From contig OZ234497.1 in NCBI GenBank assembly GCA_965153455.1, positions 558,001-622,000 of the forward strand: a stretch of DNA of 64,000 nucleotides, in the 5' to 3' direction. Positions 50,131 through 63,939 of the stretch are shown here, piece by piece (position 1 is the stretch's first letter; each line of letters begins with the position of its first letter). A program made the translations under genes and the position numbers. Origin of the DNA: Sphagnum compactum. Taxonomy: Eukaryota; Bryophyta; Sphagnopsida; Sphagnales. The notes under the pieces were generated by a model. It was not told where the DNA came from. It worked only from the letters and a program-made list of their open reading frames with translations, and did no database searches.

Positions 50131-52440
50131 TGATGGACTGCAAATAATTTTGACATAATAGACAACCTCTTGTTACCAAAGTTTTAACATCTGATCAAGA
50201 TGGGGGAGAGTTTCTAAGGAGGATCTCAAATACTAGCTTTTGTGGCGAAATTTCTCAGGTGAACAGCCTCAAAACGCCACAGCACTACTGTGAAAATGTG
50301 CTTCCATTTGAAGTTTGTTTCTCAAGCCAATTCTGCACATTCCAGCATGTCTCCTCATAGTTTCCTATCAGAAACAGAGCATCATGTCACCAGCTGCTTG
50401 TTAGTGGTAGGTCTGTTATAGTTATGCCTTCCTTCTCCCCTTTTTTTGGTCTGGGGTTTCAGAAGGGTGGATGCTAGCCAGGGACCAGTGTCTATAGGAG
50501 TGTGATTTCAAGGTCTCACCCATCTTTGTGTAAATAAAACATCAGGGGTAGGAGGACTAAAGTACAGATGAGCTGCAATTTTTTTCAGTAGAAATTATTA
50601 CTTCTGGAATTAGGTGAAATTGGTGGAGGAAATTTTTATAGTGCCCTAACTGACTGGTCTTCAGACATGAAGAGATAGAACAGAAGAGATAGATTCCAAA
50701 AGACAGAAAGAGCAACTTGTACTAGTCAAAAATGTATCCTCAAGAAATATGGCAGTATTACTACTACAACAATTCTGTGACAGAATTTGCTTGAGGATCA
50801 TTTCAGTAGTATGTGCACAAACACTACTCAGAGAGTTTGAGTTTTATGTTTTGCAAGCTCAGGCCTTTGTTTCAATTTTGTATCAAATTAGCTACTTAGA
50901 GAAACTTATGAAATGCATGATCTTTTTTAATATGCATAGCAATTTCTTGCAGTAACGAGCAGATGGGTATATCAATTAAAGTAGCCACTAGTTATAGACA
51001 TACATTGTTGTCTTAATTATCACCTTTTCCATGGATTCAACACTGTAGGGTAGAATTATGCAATAATGTTAAAAGTGTGTTTACCATTTTAAGGTTTGGA
51101 AGTGGAAAAGTAAGCATGCATTTGTACAAAAGCTTTACAATTTGCATACATATATATGTGCATAATGTTGAAGTAATAGTGGAAGAGGATTTACTGCAAG
51201 TCATGTAAATTTTGAATTTTTGTTGGTTCTTGGGATTCATCTTGTGAAGAAATATGGTATTCAGTTTCTTCTCAAATTTTCTTTATAATGTTGCAATTTT
51301 GAGACTCTATTTATCCAAAGTTTCAGGGAAGAAGACAACAACACCCACTAACGTTCTGTGCCTCCTTTTGGTTTCAACATGCTTTAGCCTCACTTTATCA
51401 AACATTTTCTTTGAAATTAATGAAAGAGGATTTACTCCAAATCGTGAAAAAATTCACTTTTAATCAGCCCTTGGGATTTATCCCATGAAGAAAAATGAGA
51501 TCAAAACTTTACTGGACTTTCTTTCCAAACAATTTGTCCTAGATCTCAAAGCATCAAGTATGCACAACCACAATGCTGCAGAAACTTTTCTTTCAGGGCT
51601 TTCATTTTGCTCAGCATAGTCAATGTTTGCATACCTACTTTAACATTCACATGAAGTCAACATGTTGGATTCAAATGCTTTGATGATCCTCCTTCACATG
51701 CTTTGCTCCTAGATGGACTCATTATCATCTTTCAGATACCTTCGAATCATCATTTGGCTTCTCTTTCATGACAGTAAATTCTCTATTTTGTTTTCATGTT
51801 CATTCTTATGATAAGTTCAAATCATGTTTTGGCTCTTTCACTTCAAAATTTCCTTGACATTAGTTCTTAAAAGAAAGGTGTGACAAATATCAAGTTGTGG
51901 ATATTGAAAAAATTCAAGTATAGTCAGCCCACAAGTCTTAGCCATTGGTTGCTCCAATTCCTTACCAGGATGGCAAGCTTGTGATGGTGGTTCCAAATGG
52001 TAGCAACTAAAGCAATTGAAATGCTTGCATGGTTAATGTTACCAATTTGGCCCATCCAAACCAAAATTGTAGTTGCAAATTTTACATTGGTTTGATGGTT
52101 AAGCATTTTATGTTGTGTTGAATTTTACGGATACACAATTAAACAATGTTAGTGCAACCCATGAGAAAGGAAAATGTTGAATCAACATGGTAGAGTAAAC
52201 AAAATTGGCTTCAACAATTTTTGATGTGGTCAAATGTTGCTTGAAATTTTGGATTTTGTTATCTAACATATCATGATGACTCATTCTTGATTCCAAAATT
52301 TATTATAAACTTTGGATTCACCCTAAACACCTAATAAGTCTAAAAATGTTTTTGGGGAATTTCAAATGGCAATGAAAGTTTTAATTTTAAAATATTTTTT
52401 GGAGTTGTGTCGGGTTTCCTGAGAATTGTCATATGGTTTC
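50131..52440. other. Intergenic, no gene seen
   Basis: It contains the BRO1 gene 3' UTR and AT-rich sequence. No repeat or coding feature is supported. Confidence 0.6.
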
Positions 52441-52457
52441 ATATAAGTCTCTGTGTC

Positions 52458-52560
52458 TGTGACGGAGGTTTTGGGGGGTGGGGGAGGGATGTCACCCGGT
52501 GAAGCAGCGGGTGACAGGGACAGAGGTTTTGGGGGGTGGGTGGAAGGAGGGGGGGGAGAG
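52458..52560. repeat. G-rich direct duplication, possible G-quadruplex
   Basis: 'ggaggttttggggggtggg' and 'agaggttttggggggtgggt' lie about 60 bases apart, separated by the inverted pair cacccg/cgggtg. Several runs of five or more G follow on the same strand. Confidence 0.7.
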
Positions 52561-52699
52561 GAAGAGGATTTTTTTGGCCAGTTGTGTTTGGTGTGGAGAG
52601 TGGACTGTCCACTGTTCAATTTCCACTTGGACAGTAGATAGTCACCCTTTCCATGCATGCTTTGTCAAATGTTGTCCTCCTTTCACCCCATTTAAGCCG

Positions 52700-52905
52700 G
52701 ATGACGAGATGGATGAAATGTCCATCCGGTAATAGATGGATGACGGGATGCATGAAATGTCCATCTGGCTTAATTAGACGGATGACGGGATGCATGAAAT
52801 GTTCGTCCGACTTAATTAGACGGATGACGGGATGGGTGAAATGTTCGTCCGGTAATAGACGAATGATGAGATGCATGAAATGTCCATCCGACTTAAATGG
52901 ATGAA
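52700..52905. repeat. 39-42-bp tandem repeat, five copies
   Basis: Units start near 52700, 52739, 52781, 52823 and 52862. Each holds gatgacgggatgcatgaaat followed by gt(c/t)c(a/g)tcc. Spacings of 39 and 42 are multiples of three, which explains the open frames on both strands here. Confidence 0.9.
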
Positions 52906-52924
52906 ATGTCTGGAATCCATCCAG

Positions 52925-53110
52925 CACGGGGGGGGAGGGGGGGGGGGGGCCAGCACGGGGCGAGAAGTTAATTATATATAACAGGGGAACGGGGGGGGGA
53001 TCAACGGGTTAAAAAATCGGAGTGAAAAATGCGAAGGACGGGGGGGGGGGGAGTCGACGGGATAAAAAACTGTAGTGAGCAATGGGAAGGACCGGGCGGG
53101 GGGGAGCTCG
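52925..53110. repeat. Poly-G runs in a 60-bp degenerate tandem repeat
   Basis: G runs up to about 13 long alternate with 'tcgacgggataaaaaac' and 'agtga(a/g)(a/c)aatg' segments about 60 bases apart (near 52990, 53042, 53098). The G strand is the + strand throughout. Confidence 0.8.
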
Positions 53111-56100
53111 ACGGGTGCATTATGCACCGGGTACACACTAGTGTGCATGGTTTTCCAATCAAATATGTGCATGCATTGGCCCTCTAGCTAGTGAACCCTA
53201 TTCACACACAGGATCCCCCCAGCAAGGGTGATGGGAATGATAGTGGGTAGTGGGGGCTAACTCTGAAATTCATCATGAACTAATTAGTGAGTTCCAGCAC
53301 TAGGATTAGGTTGGTTTCCTTTGAAGCCACTGGTTATTTTCAAAGTTTGTCTATTCACATTCAAATTCTCAAAATTGCAAGACTGTATGGTATTATACTT
53401 AGTTGAAGAATCAAGTTTTTTCTTGGATATTTTAAAATGAGTGCTTAGCTTGGTCCTTGTGAGTGCCATATTAAAATGCATGCATTAATGTCATGTCAAA
53501 AAAACCTTTCTATTATGAAAGGTAACATATTTGTTTTTCTTTTTCCATGTTGAGATTTCCCAAACTAGAACCCCTCTCCCCTTGCGCACCCTATACCATT
53601 GGAAAGCCCTTGATGAGAATTGTTAGTGAAAATTCAATAAAATACAAACTACAAAATTTAGGGAAACTGCCGTGCAATCTTGGTACTGTTGGAAAGCAGT
53701 TAATGAATAGCATTTAATGAAGGTGATTTCATCTTTTTAGATGTAAGGTATGAAAGATAATGAATTTTATCTAGTTTTTTTGTAAATGGAAATTCAGTAA
53801 AATTTTCCAAAAATAAAAATAAAAATGTTAGAGCTTACACTTGTGCCCTTAGGCACACCATAAAGGCCACAACTATCTACAAACAAATGTAGTTAATTGC
53901 TTGTTTTGTTTGTCACATTTAAATCTCCCAATCTGCGGTTCCCTTCATTTTGCCCTTGGTACCATTCGAAATCTTTCAATGAATAGAGATCACCAGGGTG
54001 GTTTCATAATGTTCAAAGTCATGGTACAAGAGTTGTTGAATATTGAGCAATTTTGTCATTAAAAATCAATAAATTTTTTAATTTATACTTCAAAATGAAT
54101 TAGTTGGATAATGAGTTTGCACTTGGGCCAAAACATAGGCCACACTTATTGAAGGATTCCAAAACTGCAAGCATCTAAAGTTACTTTGTTGATCACATAG
54201 ATCAACCTTGGAACAACCTTGGAACAACATTTGAACCAAGGGTAGAGCTCAATGTCCATGGTGTAATGCCATGTTGCCAAGCAATTATCGGGTGACAAAA
54301 ATGAATTTATTGCCCGGCCTTGGTCTTTGAGTTTAAATGTTTTATTGGGCGTAAAAAAGGATGAAAGACACAGTTGTTCAAGGGTGCTTCGACAAGCACA
54401 AGTTGTTTCTCTAGTCATCATTATGGATGAATGGCCTGTTTGGTCATAAGTTCTCCTTGTATTGGCCCATCAAGTAGGGGTGTTAATCTGCAAAATGCAA
54501 CCCCTGCCCGAAAGTTCATTACACATTCCAAAAAAAATCCTTTGCTTGTTGGAAGAGCTTCTTAGACAGTAATACAAGAACTTGAACGAAAATTCAAATC
54601 AAAGAATTTCAGTTACCTATCCATCCACATTGATAAATTAAACTTAAATGAAGGGAAATTTGCAGTTGCCCATCCCTTCATAATGGTAAGTAACTTAGAG
54701 GAAAGAAAATTTTCAGCGACTTTTAAACCCTAAACAACATACAATGTTTAGTGGTAGCAAATGCAGTGGAATGTATGAAAAAAAATCAAAGGAAAAGTCT
54801 AATGTTCAATGATCTTAAAACACAAAATGTCTTGCCACGCGTCCAATTTGCATTTCTTGGAACACCAAAAAAAAAAAACTCATGAATCCCATTAACTTGA
54901 CAAGGATTTGAATCATAATCCAAAAAGGATTTTGCCAAATGCCATTGAGGTCCTACCTACACCCAAATTCATTAAATAACAAAAGAAGCAAATTGAAATG
55001 TTGGCTTCTTTTGACATGGTTGAACAACATCATTGCCTTTGAGTTACAAAGGAAAAAATAAAATTTTGGATGAAGAATGTGCTAATGCGATTAATATACA
55101 TGATTCAAAATCCAAAACAAAATGTAACCATATGAGGCTAATGAAGTTTTTTTGGCAACTTAATACAAATGGGTATGAAACCCTCAAGACAAAAATAAAA
55201 ATATTAACTTGTCAATTTTATTTTATTTTCATTTAATTAGAAACTTATAAAACCATGGGAAAAACCAAATTAGATGGTAAAAATATATTAGGACTAAGTT
55301 GTCACCACATACCACAATTGTTCCTCATTTGAAATAAAAATTATCATACATAAATGGCAAGGTCAACTTTTGGGTGTAAAAATTATGAACATACATGTAA
55401 ACAATAAGGTCAAAGTGAATAATTTTTTAGTTTTGGAGCTTGTTATTCATGAATGATAGGTTTTAAAAGATCTATTCATCCTTCACATTTCCAAGGATCA
55501 TAACCATGAAAACCGTCACTAAGTTGAACCATGTTTTTAAAATGTTGATTCAAAATCCCACTAAATGCAAGCCTTTTCCACAATCAGGTTGCTGGGTTGT
55601 AATCATGATAGGCAATGTGGTGTAATTTGCATGATTTTGCATTGTCAATATGATAAAAAGATGATTATTAATCAAGAAGCTCAAGGTTCAACAATGGCTC
55701 ACAAAACATATTGATTCACCCCAAGCATTTTTGGTGCTTGATGAAAAATGAAAAATGATTAGCCTTTGAAACAATTCAATGCTAAGTTTGTTGCCCTTGT
55801 GCAAAATTGGATAGCCCATGTATTATTTATAATAAAAGGAGGACAACCAAGGTCCAACATGGTTTCAACATCACACAAAAGCTCATAATTTGCTTTGGTA
55901 AGTACATTCAACCATGCCATTATCCCCATCCATCTTCACAATTCTAAAAGTTTATATTATTACAAAATTCTTTTTGATGTGATAACATATAAATCCAATA
56001 TGTCTTTATGTTTTTTAAGATCTTACTTCCTTTGTTTTTCAAGATTTCAACCAATTCATCAACCTCAAGGACATGGTGCTTCAAGTTAATAATTGTAAAT

Positions 56101-56719
56101 AAATGTCATTAGACTCTCAATCTTCAACACTCAAAGCCCATTCACAAGTTGAATGACCATTATGTCATGCCCCGTGGTTGTAAACAACTTTCTATTTGTC
56201 ACATGAGTGTTAATAGGACAAACATTCAAATACTACTTGACAACAATAATAAGCCTCCCAATGGTGCATTTTTTCAAGCCCAAATGTTTGATCATCAAGT
56301 GGGGTTTTGGCAACATCTCCTTCCCTTCCATTTTCGAACAAACTTTGCATATAACTATTTTCATTTTCCCATACTCCCCACAAATAGTTTCAAACCAACA
56401 AAAATGTGTCGCTTAAAAATATTTATAGACTTTGTTCAATTGTTATTCTTTTTTTTTCACTTCTTTCTCTTTAGTTCATTATGCCTTGGTTCTATAAAAT
56501 CTTTAAAAAACCATGGGGTGCAACTTTGCAAATTATTTTTCCATTTTCCTTCACAAGTGCAAATGATAAAGATGTGCTAGAAGCATATTCAAGACACACA
56601 ACAATCAAAGGTGACAAATTGCTAGTCTACAAATGTGTGTTTGTAGAGTTTGGTTTTAACACTACAAACTGGAGAATAGAAGTCAAAACTTGAAAATGGG
56701 TGGTTGTTTTGAAGGTTCC
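53111..56719. other. AT-rich, no gene seen
   Basis: A phrase like 'taccattggaaagcccttga' recurs near 53590, 53680 and 53960, which suggests an old internal duplication. Otherwise no supported feature. Confidence 0.5.
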
Positions 56720-56958
56720 TTAATCACCAAAAACTCACACAACAAAAAAAAATCCAAAGAAAATCAAACACATGGTTTCAAAAGCTTTTGCAATCACACA
56801 ATGAAAAAAATTGAAAACAATCAGACACCTAATTTTGAAAGTTTTTGAATTCACATATCCAAAATAATTGAAAAAATTACACACCTAATTCTAAAAGCTT
56901 TCCAACTCACACAAAAAACAAATTGAAAAAACTCAAACACTTAATTTTGAAAGCTTTG
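56720..56958. repeat. 55-57-bp degenerate tandem repeat, about four copies
   Basis: Each unit has 'cacctaattttgaaagctttt', then a 'caactcacac' phrase and 'aattgaaaaa'. The ttgaaa landmark falls at 56811, 56868 and 56923. Confidence 0.75.
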
Positions 56959-57713
56959 TTCAAAGATTAAAGAAAGAGGGCTATATACATTGATACAAAA
57001 CATGGCATTACTATGAAGATGTGATGTGCATAAAAACTTAAGAGTGAAAAAATCAAATTGAAATTTGTGATGTGCTTCAAACCTACAAAACAACAACATT
57101 GAACTTCACAACATCATAACAAATAAGCTCACACACAAATGCATCAAAATCCATTCACAAAGGCATACACTAAATGCTTTAAATGATTTACTCCTCCTTT
57201 ATGCAATGAACTATTCACACTTTCCTACATTGTATAATTTTTTTAAATGTCCATTATGCACAAAAAATTGAAGTTTTAATCTATACTTCAAAAATATTGT
57301 TGTCAAGTTTCTATAATCATCATTGCACTTTCCCCTACTTTAATCATTGCATCATAAACATAGTTTTAGTAATATACTCCCACATGATATACTCAAGTTC
57401 TATATCAACAACAATCTCCTAACTATATTTTCATTTTTGTCAATGATGGCAACATGTTGCAATGTGTAGGAGTTTATTAACATTAATAAAAAGGTGAAAT
57501 ATGCCATCCAACATCTAGAGTACATAGCTAGTGGCAATGACAAAAGTTGCCCATCCATTGTTTGAATGGTTCCACAACTTTTCAACCATTGAATCTTGGC
57601 AAATTTAAAAGAGTTTTAGGCCCAAAATCCTTTATATACATTACACGCATGTATTTTCTTTTGTCACGTGAAAATGATTTACCATAAAATAACCTTGATA
57701 TGAGGTTAATAAC

Positions 57714-57714
<1 letters not shown>

Positions 57715-57746
<32 letters not shown>
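57715..57746. repeat. (TA)n microsatellite
   Basis: About 16 uninterrupted TA units. Confidence 0.95.
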
Positions 57747-57748
<2 letters not shown>

Positions 57749-59547
57749 CTTTATTAAATGAAGTACTTTTGTTATTGGGTGGTGGTAGGATGGTTCACTT
57801 TTGCATCACAATACAATTTTTTGGAGAATATCATGCATTACATGCTATAAAATTAGCAATATGTTAAATTTGTGATTAGATTTAGATTTCCAGCTTGAAT
57901 AAGAAGACATCTTTATAATAAAGTTTATAACACATATGCACCAACTATATAATATTGAAAATTTGAAGTTGAAAAATATGAAATATCACTAGATAATTCC
58001 CTATTTAACCAGTGATATCATAATAAAATTTATTTTGAATATATTATCCTATGGACTTTAGAAAGTGAGGTATGCACCAAAAATGAACCACCCTAACTTG
58101 CAAACACCCTATTGATAAAACATCCAAAATCAATGTACATTAAGGACTCAACATCTTGAACTTGGTTTAAACAATCACATTAGATCCAAACCATGATGTT
58201 TTATATACATGTTGCACATTGATTGATTTTTGTCTACCAATTTATCTAGAAAGACACATTTTGATGTTTCAATTTCAACAACTTGTAATGTTCATCATCA
58301 ACCAATATTGTCTTTGTTGGTAAATAAGTTGATGGCACTATTAACTCTCGAGTCTCAATTCAACTTGAAAGCATGTTAATAACTTAATTCATGCAAATTA
58401 GAAACTATCAATACATGTGGACAATTTATAAGTTTGGAGGTGCAACATTTGCAATAATTAATAATTGACAATTAAAACCTTCCTATTCCTTTCCAAATTG
58501 TCCATATTTAAGTTGAATACGATGGTGCCATCAAACATTGCTTTCAAGTTGTTTAGTTGTGGCCACATATTTTTTGGAAAATGTCTAAACAATTTCATTT
58601 GATCATTATCCATCGAAGTAACAGCTACAAATCAAATTTTGGGGGAAGAAAAAGGAAGAAAAAAGAAGATCATGTGCCATTAAGTGGTCATAAACAAATT
58701 CACAATGGTTGGTAAGTGGTGTAGTTTGGGGACCAAAACCAAGTATTGTAATATCTTTCCTAACGAGTTAAAATATAAAGAAACACTATAATGATCAATT
58801 GTGTTTATTGTTGATGTGTTTCATTCCTATATAGTTATCTACATTATTTCATCAATTGAATGTTCACTGGGTTAATGGAATATCAGAAGAAAACAAAATA
58901 TGAACCCACATACCCTATTAAAACTCCATGTACACTACTTTGAACAACTTTGTTCATTAAACTTTGAATTGTATGATTATGTAAACACCATGTTAGGGAA
59001 TATGAATATAAAAACCTTTAGAGTTTGAATATAGATTACATTACATTTGTATTAGAATCTAGCTACAATTTCTCATAAAATTTCAACAAATATACCATAG
59101 TGCATGAAATAATTTGGCATAAATGCAATTTTTTTTCGTTTTGCCAAAGTTTTGAAATCTTTGAAATTTATTACTTGTGTCAAAAAATTTATAATTATTA
59201 TAAAATCAAGGATCTGCAAGTTTTTGACTGTGGGGTTTGAAATGCAGACCTTAAAGCTCAAGAACTTAACACGTAACAAGAATATGTTTAATAATTTTTT
59301 ATAACCATTATTTTTTGAAAATTTGGAAATTTAAAAACCAAGTGCGGAAGTTAAGATTAAAAATTTAATTAATCATTCAACAGTTTGTTGCCGAATCCAA
59401 TCAGGGAGTACGATAATGTAGGTAGAGGGCATGTTACCAAGTGAATTTTTCCTCCGCGAAAGGGGAGAGCATTTCGATTTTGGAAATGCCCCAAAAAATT
59501 GAAAGAAAGAAAATTATGCTAGTGCTATACCTCAGGTTAAACACCCC
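57747..59547. other. AT-rich, no gene seen
   Basis: No coding or structural feature could be supported. Confidence 0.6.
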
Positions 59548-59628
59548 AGGAGCAGGCCATTCCCAAAATAAACGGCCCATCGCCTCACCTTGGGTGGGTG
59601 CTTAGTTCGGGAATGTCCTGCTGCTCCT
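59548..59628. repeat. Short foldback element
   Basis: The arms aggagcaggccattccc (59548-59564) and gggaatgtcctgctgctcct (59609-59628) are imperfect reverse complements around a 44-base loop. Confidence 0.6.
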
Positions 59629-61162
59629 CTCATAAACCATTCATAATACATCCACAACCCATGTCAAGTTTATGGAACATATGAGGTCTTGATAGCCTAC
59701 TATCGGTAAGGAACATTTTCTGAAGTATGAAACTTATAAGAAAATATATGAACAAATTAGAGCATATATTTAGTCCGCCTATTATGAAGCTTGGAATTTT
59801 TTTTAAAAAAAAAAGGTGTTACAGCCAAATTTTGTTGCTTTCCAGCAAAATTATTATTTAAAATTTTATTTGTCTAGTGCAAATTTGACTTTTTCACTAA
59901 TTTTATAACACTGAACTTTCAAGATCACAGAATTGGAAAAAAGAAAAAAACCCTGGCTACAACACCTCTGATCCTCAACACTTTCAAGAACCTACACAAG
60001 AACTATGTCTACTATGTTTGATATACTAGACGAGTTTGAATTACAGAAGCTGAAATGAAGACACATTCTACTATAGTTTTGTTGGGTTGACATCACCAGG
60101 GGGGGCTTAAGGTTGCCTTTGCTTGTTCTTCATTGTGTTGTTGAAGAGAAATGCTGTGCACATCCAAGTTATGGGGATTCACAAGTGTAGCAACAAGCAT
60201 CTGGTCGACAATACACATGGGTGCACCATCCACTTATTTGAGAATCTCAAAGTATAGGAGAAAGGTCTACTTTCTCTATCTGTAGACCTTTCCAAAATTT
60301 AAGGTATCCATGAAGCCTGGCAGTTAATGGCGCTTATTATTTAAGTGTTCAAGTAGTTTGCATCACCCAACTCATAAAGCAGTCAGTGGTGGAAGTTCCA
60401 TACTGGGTTCTTGCCTATGAATAGTCAATCCAGTGAATTCCAGTCTTGCAAGAGGCTTTGAATAGACAGGTCTGTCTGTCACTCATCTAGTATTCAATCA
60501 ACCAAACATCACTGAGTACGAGCGGGCTAGAGTCAATACAAAGCTACCAGGAAAACAAGGGATGGCTGGTGGTTGGACAAGAAACACTAAAATCCATTGG
60601 GTTCCAGTTCCCTAGTTAACCATCTATTGTCATATACCTTATCTACCTGAACTCTTGTTTTTAGTTTAGCAAGGTGAAGCCCAACATCAACTCAAATTGG
60701 GGTTCATTCACAACTGAGCCCGTCATAACAACTTCCAATCAAACCAGTGTTGTATGGTCATTAGGAATATCACCAAATAACCAACGGTTCTCAAGGTTGT
60801 TCTTAATGTCTACCCATGGTTCTGAAAAAGTCAATGAACTAATTCTGATATATATACATATATATAACCATGGTTCTCAAAAAAATTAAGTACCAATTCT
60901 GAAGTGTAAGTGTATTTTTTAAAATTAAAAGAACCATTCAAATAACCTTCTATGAAACATAAAGCCCTAACTCAATTTTTGTTTTTTACAAAGCAAGGTA
61001 CATTATATCTGATAATAATGCCTGAGTCCTTAAACCGCAGAGGCACATTTTGTTTTTTAAAAATTGTACATTTCTTTTTTCAGATGCACATTTTATTCTA
61101 TATTGTCATTATGACATAATCGACCTCAAAGATTGAAATTTAAAAATACGGCTTTACACCAA
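59629..61162. other. AT-rich, no gene seen
   Basis: Contains the 20-base match to 42.7 kb at 60597-60616 and a short (TA)n run at 60848-60867. No coding region is supported. Confidence 0.55.
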
Positions 61163-61263
61163 GTGAGGCCCATTGGTGAGGACATTCCTAGAATGCAAAG
61201 CTTGCCTTGAGTTCTGGCTTCTCAGGGCCATTATTTCAGGAATGCCCTCACCCAGGGCCTCAC
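61163..61263. repeat. 101-bp foldback element
   Basis: The left arm 61163-61189 (gtgaggcccattggtgagga, then cattcct) and the right arm 61238-61263 (aggaatgccctcacccaggg, then cctcac) pair over about 22 of 27 positions. Shared words with the 59.5-kb foldback (attcc, cctcacc) suggest one family. Confidence 0.7.
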
Positions 61264-62017
61264 CACCCTACACTTCCTAACCAATGGTTCAAGAAAATCA
61301 CCAATTTTTTTTAGGGTTTTTCAAAAACCCTCAAAAGAATCACTGGTCCAAACCTCAAATGGACGGATGGCTTCAGCACCCAGCTCACAATATATAGCAA
61401 GCAGTAAACCAGAAATTGTTGCACTATAAACAATCCTCCCCAAAAACATCCTATTGCTCGATGAATTCCTTGGTACACCAGGGTTTGTTTTTTTTTATTT
61501 TTTTTTTTATTATTATTTTTTTTTTCTGTGATGAATTTTTTAGGATTTTTTGAACTCAAAAAATCCAATTTCAATCTACTCAAAGGATTTTTTATAAGAT
61601 AAATGTCCCAATATTGCCAGGTTTTGAAAAGACAAATTACAAATCAATGGATTTTTAATTAGGTTGGTATAGACTATTCTTAAACAGAGAAGGATATTTT
61701 TTTCTTTTTACATTCAGGAGCACTTTTTTATGGATGATCACAATTTTGGCTATATCACCCCAAAAAAATAATTCAAATATTCTTTAAAAAAACACCACTT
61801 TGAGGAATAGGAATATCTCATGGGCCTATTACAAATGTAAACTGGTTATATACAAGTGCATTGATAAGAGAGGACCAATTATTTCCTCTATTCACATGGT
61901 AATGGTATATGCCATATATGCGCTAATGTCTACACTATATGCCACATGTATATATGCAAACAATAGATGGTGGAGTATATCACTCACAAGGGTGTTAGAT
62001 TCTTTTATTTTATATTG

Positions 62018-62872
62018 TTCCCAATGCATTCCACCAAGTTCCCAAAGGGGTTCCTAGCAAGTTCCTAATGTGTTCCCCAGTATTGTTCCCAATAATATCA
62101 CACTTTTATCCCCTATGTTTACCCCAAAGATGTTCTCTTTCCACCTATCAAGGTGGGCCAAAGGGGCCTTGGGTGAACTAGCACTAGTGTTGGGTGGGTA
62201 TCGTATCTGATGTCCGTTGAATCTGGTTTTCACAAAATAACTTACAGACAGTTTCAATTTTCACTTTTAATCTTAAATTTTTTTAATATACCTTGAGAAC
62301 CTGACCCGGGTATAAGAGTTTTATCTCACCTTGGTCTCAATATATAAATATATATATATGTATATATATAAATATTTATTTATTTTCTTTCAGCTGATTG
62401 TCACCATCTGATTCTCACACAAGTGAAAACTGATGATCAGGTTTTCATTCAAGGTATCCCTCAAAATGATACCCTTAGAGGTTCAGACAAGGATACTCTA
62501 GTGAGGCTCAAGTGATACCCAGAGACATTTTGATACCCGCCTAACACTCACCAGCACCTGCACTGGTACTGTGGTAAAGACTAAAAACCCCCAAATTCAT
62601 CTGAATTGCTTCTAATCATTCTATGCTTGGACTGAAGCAGGGGTTCTCTGAGTCCGAATCTAACATTTCTGGGGTATAAATTGCATCCCCAACCATGAAG
62701 TTGAAGGTACCATCGTGGAAGCTGGTTCACACTCGCTCTAAATCTTGAGAGTATATATATAGTCTTCTATTTGGTATATAGTCCAAAGTCTTGGTATTTT
62801 CTTAATGATAGGCCAATCAAAGTGGCTCATTGCAAAAAAACACAAAGTTGAACTTGGGAGGCCTCAACCTCC
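62018..62872. repeat. Dispersed repeat, copy 2, interrupted by insertions
   Basis: Blocks 62018-62158 and 62806-62872 follow 26575-26700 and 26788-26852 in order and orientation. About 90 bases separate the blocks at 26 kb but about 650 here; the probable MITE at 62172-62563 accounts for most of the difference. Confidence 0.7.
62172..62563. mobile_element. Probable MITE, about 390 bp, with imperfect inverted ends
   Basis: The left end 'agcactagtgttgggtgggt' then atc is echoed in reverse complement by the right end 'gatacccgcctaacactcac' then cagca. The interior is AT-rich with a (TA)n tract (62339-62370) and no coding capacity. The ends match only in part (about 17 of 23), so it is either old or a foldback type. 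Confidence 0.55.
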
Positions 62873-63939
62873 CCTCAACAATAAGAAAGTTACAATGATC
62901 TCCAAAAGGGTCAGTAAAAGAAAATAGCTGCAATTGGAGGTACTGAAAGTTTGAAGGCTCCACAAAACAGAAGTCTGTAGTCTGTACTCTCCACAATGCA
63001 TCTACCTACCTAGTAGATGGTTTTACAGGATAGATTACCCTTCCACATGCATCTACCTACATAGTAACCTTAAACATGAACTGTTCAAGGTGAAGTCTGT
63101 AAGTCAAAATGATGCTGAGAAAAGATCAGAGAGAGAAAGCTGATTGATGACGAGAAATAGTAAGCTGATCCACAGATGCGGATTTGATCAAGGAAAAATC
63201 TCTACATAATGTGTGCACCCCCCTTCCTGTATGTGATTTTGCTTGTTTCAATAGAGTTAAGCCAGCTAAAAAACTGACCACTGATTATTTCAGGGGTGTA
63301 GCTAGCACCAAGATAAATGAAAGCAGAAAGTTTTCTTACGAGTCTCCTACACAACTCCAATACCCCTATAGACACAATCCAGACATTACAATAGGGAACG
63401 TCTGGACTGAAAACATTGGCCTAGGATGTTCAATTCTAGCTTTCAACTACAAACAACACTAGGCCCACAGAGGAATGAATGTGTATCCAAAGGAAGGGAA
63501 AGGAAAGCCAACGTGCCTGTACAGAACAACACGTGCGTTGCACTCTCCCCTTCCCAACCAGGTGAGGTGTCTTTATCTGAGTCAGAAGAAAAAATTGTAA
63601 GCAAAACTTGGTAAGCTATGAAACATCAGCTTTAATCGTGGAAACTATTGAACAACTACCTGTGAGAAAAATCTCCCACCATGCATCATGCTGGAGGAGG
63701 AAGCATGATGAGATTCTTGAGCGAAATCCCACTTGTAGTCCCCCTCAAAATAGGATCATCTAGCAATGCAGGGTAAAAATTATGCATTGAAGATTTGGCT
63801 TCTTCCTTCCTCCTCATCTAAAATGTTGCTGCTCAAGGCATTTCAACCCTGCAGATGTACGAACCCTGATTGAAAGTTTAAATCACCAAACAAACTGTAG
63901 AAAAAAATGTTTAGCCACAAAAATGCAGAAGAGAATCTC
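62873..63939. other. Probable 3' flank of the gene at the right edge
   Basis: No coding region is supported on either strand. If the fragment at 63940 is real, this region would contain its 3' UTR. Confidence 0.4.

Noticed and set aside
54146-54421. 91-residue minus-strand open frame with YPWFKCCSKVVPRLI
   Set aside because: Short local duplications ('ttggaacaacc') create it; no retroelement motif follows.
56149-56580. 143-residue plus-strand open frame, Phe-rich
   Set aside because: Composition follows the T-rich DNA; no domain and no supporting splice context.
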